Positions 34,463 through 44,423 of a stretch of 64,000 nt of DNA are shown here, piece by piece. The DNA is taken from the NCBI RefSeq assembly GCF_002585305.1, contig NZ_NUNF01000005.1:12545-76544 (forward strand). The letters are read 5' to 3'. Within the stretch, counting starts at the first letter, position 1. The number at the start of each line of letters is the position of its first letter. The translations under genes were made by a program, and so were the position numbers. The notes below the pieces were generated by a model. It ran no database searches and was not told the DNA's origin. It saw only the letters and a program-made list of their open reading frames with translations. The DNA is from Bacillus sp. AFS037270 (GTDB taxonomy: Bacteria; Bacillota; Bacilli; Bacillales_B; DSM-18226).

Positions 34463-34602
34463 AAAAAACCCCGCTTCCTAAGAAGAGGGGGTTAACTCTT
34501 CTCATCTTTCGAGCAGGCTGCTCTGCTGGAATTGGCACCGTGTTTTATAACCGGTTGCCGGGCTTCAAAGGGCCAGTCCCTCCACCACTCTAGATAAGAT
34601 TC
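34463..34602 (-). promoter_or_regulatory. S-box (SAM-I) riboswitch upstream of metY
   Basis: The minus strand shows CTTATCTAGAGTGGTGGAGG, TTGAAGCCCGGCAACC and GGTGCCAATTCCAGCAG, then a GC-rich hairpin ending in TTTTTT (about 34463-34500). A separate copy from the metNPQ S-box, so methionine synthesis and import respond to SAM independently. Confidence 0.95.
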
Positions 34603-34665
34603 TGAAAATTCAATTGTTGTTAACTATAGATTACTAGAAATTTAATTCCGAGTCAACATATAGGA

Positions 34666-35013
34666 TTATATGACTTTAGCAAGATTTTCATTTGCTTTTG
34701 TTAAAAAGAAGATGGATTCTAGGAGCAGCGTGGTTCTTAGGGGGGCGGATACGGTTAGCCGTCCTTTCTTTTCGAGTGTTCGCAGTGTTTCGGTTCCTTC
34801 GAAAAGCTGCTGTATGGTGTTCGAGTCCCCTTTTACTTCGTAACAAATGGATTCTTGGTCATTTAGTAACGACATTTTGCCATTTTTTATTTCGATGATA
34901 ACGGTATCCTCTTCACAACAGAATTTTACTTTTATATCGGTATGTTTAATTAAGCTTAGGATATGCCCCTGTAAGGTGAATTTTTCTAAAAATTTTTCTG
35001 CCAGTTCGTTCAT
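34666..35013 (-). CDS. yusD: YusD-like small protein (SCP2-like)
   Basis: A 115-aa soluble protein. Position between metN/metY and the yusEFG genes matches B. subtilis yusD. The pattern VKFCCEEDTVIIEIKNGKM and YEVKGDSNTIQQLFEG resembles the SCP2 sterol-carrier fold; ligand and function are unknown. I start at the ATG at 35013, eight bases after GGAG; a GTG at 35022 is possible. Confidence 0.65.
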   Translation of the reverse strand: MNELAEKFLEKFTLQGHILSLIKHTDIKVKFCCEEDTVIIEIKNGKMSLLNDQESICYEVKGDSNTIQQLFEGTETLRTLEKKGRLTVSAPLRTTLLLESIFFLTKANENLAKVI

Positions 35014-35229
35014 TTCTACCACTCCGGTCTTTGCGCACGTATTAGATTACTTATTCAGCATGGAAGACGGGATTCCTTTGATTATCGCTCGACAATTCTC
35101 TGATGAAATGGGCTATTAAAGACGATTTCCCGAGAAATATGTCGAGTCTTCGAAAGTGTTAGAAAATAGTCAAATCTTTGCACCCGGATTCTGGTTAAAA
35201 TGAAGGAGATACTAGAAAGGATGTGGAGT

Positions 35230-36138
35230 ATGATTTTAAAGGATCGCCCTGAACCACTTGAATTAAGAATATTAAAGCTATTAGACGCTAGAACAGAGTT
35301 AGAAGAAAAGGAAAAAAAATATCTTCATAATAAAGCTAAAGGTTATGAGGGTGAAAAAATGTTTGATTTGTTAACGGGGAAGCTCAACCCTCCAAGTTAC
35401 CTCTTACATGACTTGTTGCTGGAGTCAAACAATAGCAAGTTTCAAATTGATACGTTGATGATTAGACAGGACCCCATTTACCTATTCGAGGTAAAAAATT
35501 ATGAAGGTGATTTTAATTATGAAAATGGAAGGTTTTATTCTCTCGCTATCAAAAAGGAAATTAAGAATCCTTTGCTACAATTAGAACGGTGTGAATCTCT
35601 GCTTCGACAGCTTCTTCAAAGTCTTGGGTATCACCTGACTATTGAGGCCTATGTTATTTTTATTAACCCTAAATTCCACTTATATCAATCCCCTATGAAT
35701 AAACCCATTATCTATCCAAATCAGCTGCCCGATTTTATGTGTAAATTAAATAGAAAATCTTCCACTTTGAATGGACGCCATAAAAGTTTAGCTGAGCAAT
35801 TAGTATCTATGCACCAGACGGAGTCCCCCTATGAAAAGTACTCAAAGTATTCAATTGATATGTTAAAGAAAGGGATTATTTGTGCTGTTTGTCATTCTTT
35901 TGATGTTTCTAGTTTTGATAAACATGTGCAATGTCAGGTATGTGGTCATTGTGAGGGGCTTGACTCTGCGGTCTTAAGAGCTGTAGGGGAAATAAAGTTG
36001 CTTTATCCTAATGAGAAAATTACAACTAACTTAGTTTTTGAATGGTGTGAGAGTATTGATTCAAAAAAAACTATTCGGAGGGTTCTAAAACAAAACTTGA
36101 TCTGTAATGGTAAGACAAAGGGACTCTTTTACGAATAG
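35230..36138 (+). CDS. NERD domain protein with zinc-ribbon tail
   Basis: About 302 aa. The N-terminal half carries a nuclease-related (NERD) domain: GYEGEKMFD, then QIDTLMIRQ, then FEVKNYEG, which is the restriction-endonuclease-like core. Near residues 220-250 two CxxC pairs (CAVC and CQVCGHC) form a probable zinc ribbon. The biological role is unknown. Start is ambiguous: in-frame ATGs at 35200, 35221 and 35230. I choose 35230 because MILKDRPEPL fits the usual NERD N-terminus and GGAG lies just upstream. Confidence 0.8.
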   Translation: MILKDRPEPLELRILKLLDARTELEEKEKKYLHNKAKGYEGEKMFDLLTGKLNPPSYLLHDLLLESNNSKFQIDTLMIRQDPIYLFEVKNYEGDFNYENGRFYSLAIKKEIKNPLLQLERCESLLRQLLQSLGYHLTIEAYVIFINPKFHLYQSPMNKPIIYPNQLPDFMCKLNRKSSTLNGRHKSLAEQLVSMHQTESPYEKYSKYSIDMLKKGIICAVCHSFDVSSFDKHVQCQVCGHCEGLDSAVLRAVGEIKLLYPNEKITTNLVFEWCESIDSKKTIRRVLKQNLICNGKTKGLFYE

Positions 36139-36250
36139 CCAGAGGTATGTATGTATACTGTCGCGAGCTTTTGTTACCAATATAGCTCTTAATTCATTTT
36201 AATGGGACAATTATTTTTTATTTGGACGGCTGCCTTTTTCTATTTCCCCG

Positions 36251-36493
36251 TGACAGTCACAATCCCTTTTTATTTTGACCGTTACGGCTTCCACTTTACC
36301 TTGATGGGCACAATTCCTTTTTATTTTGACCGTTACCGCTTCCGATTTACCATGATTGGCACAATTCCTTTTTATTTTGACCATTACGGCTTCCGCTTTA
36401 CCGTGATGGGCACAATTCCTTTTTATTTCGACCGCTCCGGCTTCCGCTTTACCGTGATGGGCACAATTCCTTTTTATTTCGACCGTGGCCAAC
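36251..36493. repeat. 51-bp tandem repeat array, five units
   Basis: CACAAT recurs at 36258, 36309, 36360, 36411 and 36462: a period of exactly 51 bp. Each unit contains the same TTTTTATTT-GACCG and GGCTTCCGCTTTACC-like text. As 51 is a multiple of three, both strands stay open: plus gives units of TIPFYFDRYGFRFTVMG, minus gives VKIKRNCAHHGKAEAV. Neither frame has a convincing ribosome site at its first ATG, so I treat it as a repeat, not a gene. Confidence 0.85.
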
Positions 36494-36551
36494 CCTTTGT
36501 TACCAGTTGGGGAAAATTACGTTCCTTCTTCGCCCACACCCTCATAGAAAA

Positions 36552-36576
36552 AGCAGATGCGCTCCACGCATCTGCT
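36552..36576 (-). terminator. Terminator of the yusE/yusF genes
   Basis: The stem GCAGATGCG / CGCATCTGC (36553-36575) overlaps the yusE stop codon and is followed on the minus strand by TTTTTC. Confidence 0.9.
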
Positions 36577-36887
36577 CACCCAAAATAAAATTTAATTTTT
36601 TCTAGCAAAAATGGAACAGAATGAAACGCATAAATCGTTTCCTGGACCTCACCATTACGAATAATCAACAGGCTTGGTACACTCTCAATTGCAAAATTCT
36701 TAGCCAAATCCGGATAAAAATTCAGGTTCATTTTTCCCATCGTAACCTCTACAAGCTCCCCGACGATTTGAAGCATCCGAGACGCAACCTGACAGGTGCC
36801 GCATAGAGGGGTATAGAAATATAACAGACCGATTCCCTCACGGTCGAGGAAATCAGCCAATTCAGTTCGATTCCATTCATTCATCAC
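36576..36887 (-). CDS. yusE: Thioredoxin-like protein YusE
   Basis: A 103-aa thioredoxin-fold protein with active site CGTC in YTPLCGTCQVASRM (about residue 29) and a cis-Pro-like segment SVPSLLII. It probably acts as a thiol-disulfide or chaperone-like reductase; the substrate is unknown. It starts 3 bp after the yusF stop, so the two are co-transcribed. Confidence 0.88.
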   Translation of the reverse strand: MMNEWNRTELADFLDREGIGLLYFYTPLCGTCQVASRMLQIVGELVEVTMGKMNLNFYPDLAKNFAIESVPSLLIIRNGEVQETIYAFHSVPFLLEKIKFYFG

Positions 36888-36890
36888 ACA

Positions 36891-37247
36891 TTAACTCATT
36901 TCTAAATACTCAGCATGTACATCAATATTTGCCCCTAATAGGACCATTGCCAGGTGGTGTTCAGGCGCCGTCGCTACCTCCCGATACATCCGGTCAATAT
37001 ACAAATGCTCCGCATGGGGAAATTCACGTTTAAATCGTTTACGAAGCTTTTCACCTGAATCATCTGCATCGACAAGGATATAGACATCCTTATCCTCAAG
37101 AAACTCAATCAACTCCTCTAGCTTTGAATGACTGATGGTTCCATTTGTACAGATAATCTCCACAGGTTCCTTCACAATATGCTTAACCTTATTTTTATCG
37201 GATTTTCCTTCGACAATAAGAACTTTGTCAACATACGAATCATTCAT
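36891..37247 (-). CDS. yusF: Toprim-domain protein YusF
   Basis: A 118-aa single Toprim domain, related to RNase M5 and DnaG catalytic folds. The Toprim motifs are VLIVEGKSDKN (Glu) and YILVDADDSGEKLR (DxD). The nucleic-acid substrate is unknown. Operon with yusE. Confidence 0.87.
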   Translation of the reverse strand: MNDSYVDKVLIVEGKSDKNKVKHIVKEPVEIICTNGTISHSKLEELIEFLEDKDVYILVDADDSGEKLRKRFKREFPHAEHLYIDRMYREVATAPEHHLAMVLLGANIDVHAEYLEMS

Positions 37248-37378
37248 ATCCCATCACCTGTAATATAAAGTTGTTTATGTTAACATATTCTAAAATACTG
37301 ATTTCGTGTACCATCTTGTTAGTAAGTTAACTATAACATGATTGTCCGCTAAGAAATAGGTATTTGCTTGAAATTATG

Positions 37379-37618
37379 TTAACACCATCCACCATCATCA
37401 CAGTCGGTATACTTGGCATTCGGCTGTTCAGTTACGGTTACATGCTGATAAATTTTTTGTTGTTCTGCCTCAAAATGATGATCTAATTCCACTTGCATCT
37501 GATCAGAAAGTTTTATTTTACCTATTGATGTATTTTCAAGAAACAGTTCAATTTCGCCATTTTTTAATTTTCCAACCACTCGATCGGTCACATCAATCTT
37601 TTGTTGGTTTAATGTCAT
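37379..37618 (-). CDS. yusG: YusG-like small protein
   Basis: A 79-aa protein of unknown function, similar in size and position to B. subtilis YusG, upstream of yusF and next to gcvH. GGGTGGAG lies before the ATG at 37618, so I reject the longer frame from 37636. Its C-terminus ends DCDDGGWC, with two cysteines that could bind metal. Confidence 0.75.
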   Translation of the reverse strand: MTLNQQKIDVTDRVVGKLKNGEIELFLENTSIGKIKLSDQMQVELDHHFEAEQQKIYQHVTVTEQPNAKYTDCDDGGWC

Positions 37619-37728
37619 TTGCTCCACCCTCTTCAATATGGTTTAGGAATAGTCTGTCCCTGCCCGATAATAAAAGGAGTGGAAATTTAAGAGAAAAAGC
37701 ACCCATAAAATAGGTGCTTTGAAACGGA

Positions 37729-38112
37729 TTAATCTTCTTTAATCATTTCTTCATATTGCTCAGCAGTCATTAATTTGTCTACTTCGCCTACATTGGAAGG
37801 CTCGATGACAATCATCCATGCTTTTTCATATGGAGATTCGTTGACAAACTCAGGGCTGTCACTTAATTCTTCGTTTACTTCCACAACTTTACCGCTGACA
37901 GGGGCATAAAGCTCAGAAACGGTTTTGACTGATTCAACACTTCCAAATGGTTCGTCAGCTGTTATTTCAGTACCAACTTCTGGAAGTTCTACGAAAACGA
38001 TATCTCCTAATTCATGCTGTGCAAAGGCAGTAATCCCGACGCGTACTTTTTCTCCTTCTACCTTTACCCATTCATGTTCTTCAGAATAACGTAATTCTTT
38101 TGGTGTACTCAT
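37729..38112 (-). CDS. gcvH: Glycine cleavage system H protein GcvH
   Basis: A 127-aa lipoyl carrier. The modified lysine lies in [11 protein letters not shown]. In Bacillus GcvH also serves as the hub from which octanoyl/lipoyl groups are relayed to other enzymes, which ties it to lipA at 68. The ATG at 38112 follows AGGAGGG; the upstream in-frame extension is not needed. A stop 8 bp upstream ends yusI at 38518-38162 nearby (gap about 50 bp). Confidence 0.96.
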   Translation of the reverse strand: MSTPKELRYSEEHEWVKVEGEKVRVGITAFAQHELGDIVFVELPEVGTEITADEPFGSVESVKTVSELYAPVSGKVVEVNEELSDSPEFVNESPYEKAWMIVIEPSNVGEVDKLMTAEQYEEMIKED

Positions 38113-38161
38113 ATGCAAAATCCCTCCTGTTTTTATAAGAAAATTCACCTTCATTTAGAAG

Positions 38162-38518
38162 CTAGAGCCAATTTTTTTCAAACTCTTCTTCTTTAAAACC
38201 AACGGTAACGCGTTCGCCATCCGTCAATATCGGCCTTTTGATTAACATCCCATCAGATGCAAGCAAATCGAGCAATTCGCCCTCAGTTGCCGTCTTCATT
38301 TTATCTTTAATCCCTAATTCACGATATTTTAAACCACTTGTATTAAAAAATTTCTTTAGTTCCAATCCGCTTTTTTGATAAAGCTCCTGCAACTGATCTC
38401 GTGACGGGGGATGCTCGACGATATGTACTTCTTCATAGGAAAGATGATGTGCATCCAGCCATTTCTTCGCGTTATGGCATGTACCGCATTTTGGATACCA
38501 GTAAAAAGTTAAAGCCAA
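38162..38518 (-). CDS. yusI: ArsC/Spx-family protein YusI
   Basis: A 118-aa thioredoxin-fold protein of the ArsC/Spx group. CGTC is in YPKCGTCHNAKKWL at residues 11-14. The later text LIKRPILTDGERVTVGFKEEEF matches the family. Role unknown: it lacks evidence for arsenate reduction. Lies just ahead of gcvH. Confidence 0.88.
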   Translation of the reverse strand: MALTFYWYPKCGTCHNAKKWLDAHHLSYEEVHIVEHPPSRDQLQELYQKSGLELKKFFNTSGLKYRELGIKDKMKTATEGELLDLLASDGMLIKRPILTDGERVTVGFKEEEFEKNWL

Positions 38519-38654
38519 TGGTTTTCACCACCCTATACTTTTTATTCATAAAAATTTTATCATATGGTCCTCTAAACTCCTAATGGACCGCACTCCAATA
38601 GGTAAAATTCGACACCTTTTGTATAATTTCCTTCTTTCTTTAAAAATATAATAA

Positions 38655-38678
38655 AGCCCCATCAAAATGAAGGGGCTC
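38655..38678 (-). terminator. Terminator of the fad operon
   Basis: A short stem, AGCCCC / GGGGCT, is followed on the minus strand by TTTATTATATTTTT, after the fadE stop. Confidence 0.7.
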
Positions 38679-38685
38679 CACAATA

Positions 38686-40467
38686 TTAGACTGTATAGCG
38701 CTCAGCTTCGATAATGACGTCGGCAGCTTCGCGTTTTTTGGCAATTACATTGATTGGCTGGTGGCGTGTAAACTTGCGCAGTGATGTTAGCATCATTCGA
38801 AGCGTATCGCCTTGTTCAATCGCTACAAGCGATTCTTTTGCGGTTGCTTCTATTTCATTAAAGGCTTCTTGACAGAAGATTTGAGTATAGAGAAGCTTCT
38901 GCTTGCTCTTTTCTAAGCCGTCTTGCGCAATGGCCTTTTCGGTACGCAGCACAACCGATTCCATCGCATATACGTTTGAAACGATATCCGCAATATTAGC
39001 TAAAATTTCTTGCTCTCTTTCTAATGCCTTACCAAATTTCTGAGCAGCCAAACCGGAAGCCAATAAGGCAATCTTTTTGGCATTTCTCACTAGGTATTTT
39101 TCTTGAGCTAATGGCTCATCGCCAGGCTCTTCTGGCATTAACATCATTAATTCCTCTTGCAGTGCTAAAGCTTTTTGGAATAGCGGCAGTTCGCCTTTTA
39201 ATGCTTTTTTCACGAGTGTTCCTGGCACAAGCAGGCGGTTAATCTCATTGGTTCCTTCAAAAATCCGGTTAATCCGGGCATCACGATAGGCTCTTTCAAT
39301 CGGATATTCCTGCATAAAGCCATAACCGCCATGGATTTGGACACCTTCATCGACTACATAGGATAATACTTCACTTGCGAAGAATTTGTTCACCGAGCAT
39401 TCGATGGCATACTCTGCAATCGCATTTGCCACCTTTTTAAGATCTTTCGCATCCTCGGTGGAAAGCTTTCCTTGGTTTTCTTCATATAAACCAATCGTGC
39501 GGTAAACAGAGCTTTCAGCCGCATAAATTTTCGATGCCATTGTCCCAAACTTCTCTTTTGTTAAATTGAACTGAGAAATGGCTGTTTTAAACTGTTTACG
39601 GCCATTTGCATATTTGACTGTCATCTCAAATGCCTTTTTAGAACCGCCGACACCGCCGACTGCCAACTTATAACGGCCGATGTTTAAGATGTTAAAGGCG
39701 ATCACATGGCCCTTACCGTACTCACCTAACAGATTTTCAACAGGAACAGCTACATCCTCTAAAATCAATGTACGAGTTGAAGAGCTCTTGATGCCCATTT
39801 TCTTTTCTTCCGCACCCGTTGAAACGCCAGGGAAATCTCTTTCTACAATGAATGCAGTGAAGTGCTCACCATCGATTTTTGCATAAACCACAAATACATC
39901 CGCAAAACCAGCATTGGTGATCCATTGCTTTTCGCCATTCAAAATATAGTGAGTACCTGCGGCATTTAATTTCGCTGTGGTTCTAGCGCCTAGAGCATCA
40001 GAACCGGAACCAGGCTCTGTTAAGGCATAAGCGGCAATTTTTCCACCTGATGCAAGTTCAGGTAAATATTTTTTCTTTTGCTCATCATTACCGAACAAAA
40101 CGATTGGCAGGGATCCGATCCCGACATGCGCACCATAAGAAAGGGAGAATCCACCGGCTCCCGCCATTTTTTCCGTAATTAGGGATGAAGTGATTTTATC
40201 TAAGCCTAACCCTTCAAACTCTTCGGGAACGTCAACAGCTAATAGGCCGAGCTCACCCATTTTCTTTAATAGCTTAACCGTGCGATCAAATTCGTGATTT
40301 TCTAAGTGCTCAAGTTGTGGGACAACTTCTTTTTCTACAAAATCTGAAGCGGTCTGTGCAATCATTAAGTGCTCTTCATTAAAATCTTCTGGTGTAAATA
40401 TATCTTGATAGGATAGATCCTCAACTAAAAAGCTTCCGCCTTTGACAACCTTTTTTGTTTCAGTCAT
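38686..40467 (-). CDS. fadE: Acyl-CoA dehydrogenase FadE (YusJ)
   Basis: A 593-aa flavoenzyme for the first oxidation step of beta-oxidation. It is longer than the usual ~380 aa, as in the VLCAD-like bacterial type with an extra C-terminal domain. The motifs YALTEPGSGSDA, GEKQWITNAGFADV and IHGGYGFMQEYPIERAYRDA are clear. AGGAGG precedes the ATG at 40467; the 12 further upstream codons overlap fadA and are not used. Third gene of fadN-fadA-fadE. Confidence 0.94.
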   Translation of the reverse strand: MTETKKVVKGGSFLVEDLSYQDIFTPEDFNEEHLMIAQTASDFVEKEVVPQLEHLENHEFDRTVKLLKKMGELGLLAVDVPEEFEGLGLDKITSSLITEKMAGAGGFSLSYGAHVGIGSLPIVLFGNDEQKKKYLPELASGGKIAAYALTEPGSGSDALGARTTAKLNAAGTHYILNGEKQWITNAGFADVFVVYAKIDGEHFTAFIVERDFPGVSTGAEEKKMGIKSSSTRTLILEDVAVPVENLLGEYGKGHVIAFNILNIGRYKLAVGGVGGSKKAFEMTVKYANGRKQFKTAISQFNLTKEKFGTMASKIYAAESSVYRTIGLYEENQGKLSTEDAKDLKKVANAIAEYAIECSVNKFFASEVLSYVVDEGVQIHGGYGFMQEYPIERAYRDARINRIFEGTNEINRLLVPGTLVKKALKGELPLFQKALALQEELMMLMPEEPGDEPLAQEKYLVRNAKKIALLASGLAAQKFGKALEREQEILANIADIVSNVYAMESVVLRTEKAIAQDGLEKSKQKLLYTQIFCQEAFNEIEATAKESLVAIEQGDTLRMMLTSLRKFTRHQPINVIAKKREAADVIIEAERYTV

Positions 40468-40489
40468 TAAAATTCCTCCTATTCTTTTA

Positions 40490-41665
40490 TTACAGTAGTT
40501 CAAATACCCCGGCTGCTCCCATTCCGCCGCCGATACACATCGTCACGACACCAAATTGTTCGTTACGGCGTTTTAACTCGTGGATTAAGGAGAGAGTCAG
40601 TTTCGCGCCTGTACAGCCAAGTGGATGTCCAAGGGCAATTGCACCGCCATTTACGTTAACAATTTCTTCATTTAACCCAAGCTCCCGAATGACTTGCAAT
40701 GATTGGGAAGCAAAAGCCTCATTTAATTCAAATAAGTTGATATCCGATAATTCCAAACCTGCGAGCTTAACTGCTTTTGGAATGGCGACAACTGGCCCGA
40801 CACCCATTATTTCAGGCGGGACGCCTCCGACCGCAAACGAGCGAAATTTAGCTAGCGGCTTTAGGCCAAGTTCTTCTGCCTTCTCACGATCCATTAACAT
40901 CAAGGCTGCTGCTCCGTCACTCGTTTGCGAAGCATTACCAGCGGTTACAGATCCCGTGACGGAAAAGGCTGGACGAAGTTTAGCTAGTGTCTCTAAATTG
41001 GTCTCCGGGCGAACCCCTTCGTCCATAGAAAATTGGACGGTTTTTTCAACAATCTTATTGTCATTCCCTACCGTGCGAATCGTTACTTCAACAGGTACTA
41101 TTTCATCAACGAACTTTCCTTCTGCAATCGCTTTTGCTGCACGTTGATGGCTGCGAACCGCAAATGCATCTTGATCTTCACGGGAAATGCCATACTTTTG
41201 GGCAACCTGCTCCGCCGTATGGCCCATTCCCATGTAGTACTGCGGTGCCGTTTCCGCGAGTTTAATGTTCGGACGTACGACATGCCCCATCATTGGAATC
41301 ATGCTCATCGATTCGGCTCCGCCGGCAATAGCGGTATCGGTATGTCCCAGCATTATTCCTTGTGCCGCATAGGCGATGGCCTGCAAGCCGGAAGAACAGA
41401 AACGATTAATCGTGATCGCAGGAACTGTATACGGTAGTCCTGCCAATGCTCCAATATTGCGGGCCATATTGTTTCCTTGTTCCGCTTCTGGCATCGCACA
41501 GCCGATAATTAAATCATCTATATTTCCTTCGTAGTTTCCGGCACGCTTTAAGGTTTCTTTTACTACTAAAGCTCCTAAGTCATCAGGACGAACAGTTGCG
41601 AGCGTTCCCTTCTTTGCCTTACCGACCGGTGTCCGGGCCCCGGCCACAATCACTGCTTCTCTCAT
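40490..41665 (-). CDS. fadA: Acetyl-CoA acyltransferase (thiolase) FadA
   Basis: A 391-aa thiolase that cleaves 3-ketoacyl-CoA. The nucleophilic Cys is in [12 protein letters not shown] (about residue 90), and the C-terminal [18 protein letters not shown] and [10 protein letters not shown] hold the second Cys and His. Lies between fadN and fadE, 31 bp after fadN. Confidence 0.96.
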   Translation of the reverse strand: MREAVIVAGARTPVGKAKKGTLATVRPDDLGALVVKETLKRAGNYEGNIDDLIIGCAMPEAEQGNNMARNIGALAGLPYTVPAITINRFCSSGLQAIAYAAQGIMLGHTDTAIAGGAESMSMIPMMGHVVRPNIKLAETAPQYYMGMGHTAEQVAQKYGISREDQDAFAVRSHQRAAKAIAEGKFVDEIVPVEVTIRTVGNDNKIVEKTVQFSMDEGVRPETNLETLAKLRPAFSVTGSVTAGNASQTSDGAAALMLMDREKAEELGLKPLAKFRSFAVGGVPPEIMGVGPVVAIPKAVKLAGLELSDINLFELNEAFASQSLQVIRELGLNEEIVNVNGGAIALGHPLGCTGAKLTLSLIHELKRRNEQFGVVTMCIGGGMGAAGVFELL

Positions 41666-41696
41666 GCCATCTCCCTCACTTTCTCTTAATCTAGTA

Positions 41697-44084
41697 TTAG
41701 TTTCTTAACGGTTTCCCTTTTACCAGCATGTGCTGCATGCGCTGCTGTGATTTTGGCTCGGCAATCAGACTTAAGAAAGCCTCTTTTTCTAAATCTAAGA
41801 GGTATTGCTCATCGACTTCTGTTCCGAATGGAACGCGGCCGCCAGCAATGACATAAGCAATCTTCTTGGCAATTTTCAAATCATGCTCCGAAATATAACC
41901 GGATAAACGCATCGCTTCTGCCCCAAGCAATAGGGTTGCATAACCTGTTTCGCCCACGACTGGGACCTTCCGGCGAACTCTTGGTTTATATCCTTTATCA
42001 TGTAAGGCAAGCACAGCCTGTTTGGCATCATAAATAAGATGATCACTGTTAAAACTAATGCCGTCAGCAGAGCTTAAGAAGTTATTTTCTCTTGCTTCTG
42101 CTGCAGATGTTGAAACTTTTGCGGTGGCAATCGTTTCAAACACTTTATTAGCGACATTTTGCAAATCAAATGGTACTCCGTTTGGCAGGTTCTCTAAGTG
42201 CTTCATGTAAAGCTCTTTGTTTCCGCCTCCGCCTGGAAGCAGGCCGACACCCACCTCGACAAGACCCATATAAGTTTCGGATGAAGCTTGAATATGGGCT
42301 GCAGGCAGACAAACCTCGGCACCGCCGCCAAGTGTCATTCCAAATGGAGCAGCCACTACCGGCTTGGAGCTGTATTTCATTTTTAACAGGGCACTATGAA
42401 GGTGGCGGACTATCAGATCTAACTCATAAATATTGTCATCCTGCACTTCCATTAACATCATCGCGAGATTGGCTCCGACGCAGAAGTTTTTCCCTTGGTT
42501 TCCGATGACAAGACCTTTATAATTTTTCTCAACCTCATCCACTGCGTAATTGATCATTTGGACGATATCGAGACCAATCGCATTGTTAGGCGAGTGGAAC
42601 TCCAACAGGGCCACTTCATCACCGATATCAATTAAACTTGCGCCACTGTTCTTTTTAATAACACCTTTCTGTTTCTTAATTTTCTTAAGGTCAATCGCCT
42701 TTGGATTGGTTTCCACGAGTCGATATTGACCGTTATCATAATAGAACTGTTCACCATTTTCTTCTAAGTAGAAAGAGGTATGCCCTTTTCCAAGCATATC
42801 AGTAATCCAAGCTGGTACTTCCACTCCGCAACTTTTCAGCTTTTGCACGGACTTTTCCACACCGATCGCATCCCAGGCTTCAAATGGCCCCATATCCCAG
42901 CCAAAGCCCCATTTCATTGCCTGGTCGATGGCGACAATATCATCGGCAATCACACCTAAGAGCTGTGCGGAGTATAAAAAGGATTCTGTGAATGTATTCC
43001 ATAAAAATTGACCAGCCTTGTCATTTGCGTATACAAGCGCTTTCAATTTATTCGCTGTTCCTTTTTCCTGCTTCGCTAATTCAACCGCTGGCGTTGATAT
43101 TTTTTTACGCGGTCCGTATTCCAATGTATTGGGATCTAGCTCAAGTATTTCTTTCCCTTTTTTCAAAAAGAACCCTTGACCCGACTTACTGCCAAGCCAG
43201 CCCTTCTCGACCATTGATTTAAGGAACACAGGGATTTCAAAGACTTCTTTTTCTTTACCTTCGACTTGTTCATATACATTGGCGGCCACATGATAAAAAG
43301 TGTCCAATCCGACGACATCAAGTGTACGGAAGGTGGCACTTTTAGCTCGGCCGATTAATGGACCAGTGATCGAATCTACTTCGCTGACACTTAGTCCAGC
43401 CTTTAACATTTCCCTAACGGTGACAAGGAGCCCATAAGTGCCAATACGGTTGGCAATAAAGTTTGGGGTATCCTTAGCGATTACAACACCTTTCCCTAAT
43501 ACATCCTCACCAAATGTTTTTATGAATGAAAGTACTTCTGGCGACGTATATTGAGTTGGGATGACTTCGAGTAATTTTAAATAACGCGGCGGATTAAAGA
43601 AGTGTGTTCCTAGAAAATGCTTTTTAAAATCATCGGAACGTCCTTCCACCATCGCTTCGACAGAAATTCCAGAGGTATTCGAGCTGACAATGCTGCCAGG
43701 TTTGCGGTATTGGTCGACTTGTTCAAAAACCTGCTTCTTTACGTTGAGGTTTTCGACGACAACTTCGATGACCCAGTCAACGTCTTTCAGTTTCATTAGA
43801 TCGTCTTCGAGGTTACCTGCTTCAATGAGGGCGAGATTCTTTTTAGAGGTAAGTGGTGCAGGCTTTTGCTTTAATAGTTTTTGGATATTTTGTGTGCTGA
43901 TGCGATTTCGAACCGGTTTATCAGCTAATGTAAGTCCCTTGGCTTCTTCTTCTTTCGTTAAATCCCTTGGCACAATATCCAGTAACAGTGTTGGGATCCC
44001 GATATTTGCTAAGTGGGCAGCGATTCCCGAGCCCATAACTCCCGATCCAAGGACAGCTGCTTTTTTAATCAATTGGTTCAACAT
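41697..44084 (-). CDS. fadN: 3-hydroxyacyl-CoA dehydrogenase / enoyl-CoA hydratase FadN
   Basis: A 795-aa bifunctional beta-oxidation protein. The N-terminal NAD-binding [15 protein letters not shown] and [15 protein letters not shown] mark the dehydrogenase; a central second helical domain follows; from about residue 480 the crotonase fold shows [15 protein letters not shown] and [18 protein letters not shown] precedes the ATG at 44084. First gene of the operon, with a FadR operator immediately upstream. Confidence 0.95.
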   Translation of the reverse strand: MLNQLIKKAAVLGSGVMGSGIAAHLANIGIPTLLLDIVPRDLTKEEEAKGLTLADKPVRNRISTQNIQKLLKQKPAPLTSKKNLALIEAGNLEDDLMKLKDVDWVIEVVVENLNVKKQVFEQVDQYRKPGSIVSSNTSGISVEAMVEGRSDDFKKHFLGTHFFNPPRYLKLLEVIPTQYTSPEVLSFIKTFGEDVLGKGVVIAKDTPNFIANRIGTYGLLVTVREMLKAGLSVSEVDSITGPLIGRAKSATFRTLDVVGLDTFYHVAANVYEQVEGKEKEVFEIPVFLKSMVEKGWLGSKSGQGFFLKKGKEILELDPNTLEYGPRKKISTPAVELAKQEKGTANKLKALVYANDKAGQFLWNTFTESFLYSAQLLGVIADDIVAIDQAMKWGFGWDMGPFEAWDAIGVEKSVQKLKSCGVEVPAWITDMLGKGHTSFYLEENGEQFYYDNGQYRLVETNPKAIDLKKIKKQKGVIKKNSGASLIDIGDEVALLEFHSPNNAIGLDIVQMINYAVDEVEKNYKGLVIGNQGKNFCVGANLAMMLMEVQDDNIYELDLIVRHLHSALLKMKYSSKPVVAAPFGMTLGGGAEVCLPAAHIQASSETYMGLVEVGVGLLPGGGGNKELYMKHLENLPNGVPFDLQNVANKVFETIATAKVSTSAAEARENNFLSSADGISFNSDHLIYDAKQAVLALHDKGYKPRVRRKVPVVGETGYATLLLGAEAMRLSGYISEHDLKIAKKIAYVIAGGRVPFGTEVDEQYLLDLEKEAFLSLIAEPKSQQRMQHMLVKGKPLRN

Positions 44085-44102
44085 TGTCTCCCCCTTCAAC
44101 TT

Positions 44103-44120
44103 TGAATGAATACTCATTCA
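44103..44120. promoter_or_regulatory. FadR operator
   Basis: TGAATGAATACTCATTCA fits the Bacillus FadR box TGAATGAnTAnTCATTCA perfectly and is palindromic. It lies 19 bp upstream of the fadN start, where FadR would block transcription until long-chain acyl-CoA is present. Confidence 0.9.
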
Positions 44121-44290
44121 TTTTTATAGCAAAAAAAATTCATTTAGGAATGAGTCCTGCTACTATTTAATATAAAATATTTCGAAAATTTGTGCAATCA
44201 ATAAACGCGGAATTTTAAAATTTTTTTGAGCACAAAATTTTAGCATCATATTTTGGCTCCGATGGGCATCCTATTCATGAGGTGATATTT

Positions 44291-44422
44291 ATGGCGAGAG
44301 TGAAAAAGAATCCTTCCAAAGCGGCTGTAAGTGCTGCCAGTGTAAAAGGCAATGCCGGCCCAGGGAATGAAGAACAAAACACTGACAAACAAAACAGCCA
44401 GAATAGTCAATTTAAAAGATAA
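44291..44422 (+). CDS. YuzL-like small protein
   Basis: A 43-aa basic, glutamine/asparagine-rich protein beginning MARVKKNPSKAAVSAASVKG. It has a GAGGTGAT ribosome site seven bases before the ATG. The size, sequence style and place beside fadN recall the YuzL family of Bacillus; function is unknown, possibly spore-related. It was too short for ordinary ORF finding. Confidence 0.65.
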   Translation: MARVKKNPSKAAVSAASVKGNAGPGNEEQNTDKQNSQNSQFKR

Positions 44423-44423
44423 G

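Noticed and set aside
36251..36493. CRISPR array
   Set aside because: The units are contiguous 51-bp tandem repeats without unique spacers, and no cas genes are near.
36202..36588. 128-aa plus-strand frame and 93-aa minus-strand frame across the tandem repeats
   Set aside because: Both are by-products of a 51-bp repeat that lacks stops; neither start has a ribosome site and the two overlap completely.
44141..44158. Second FadR box
   Set aside because: TTCATTTAGGAATGAG has the half-sites in the wrong order and spacing for the consensus.
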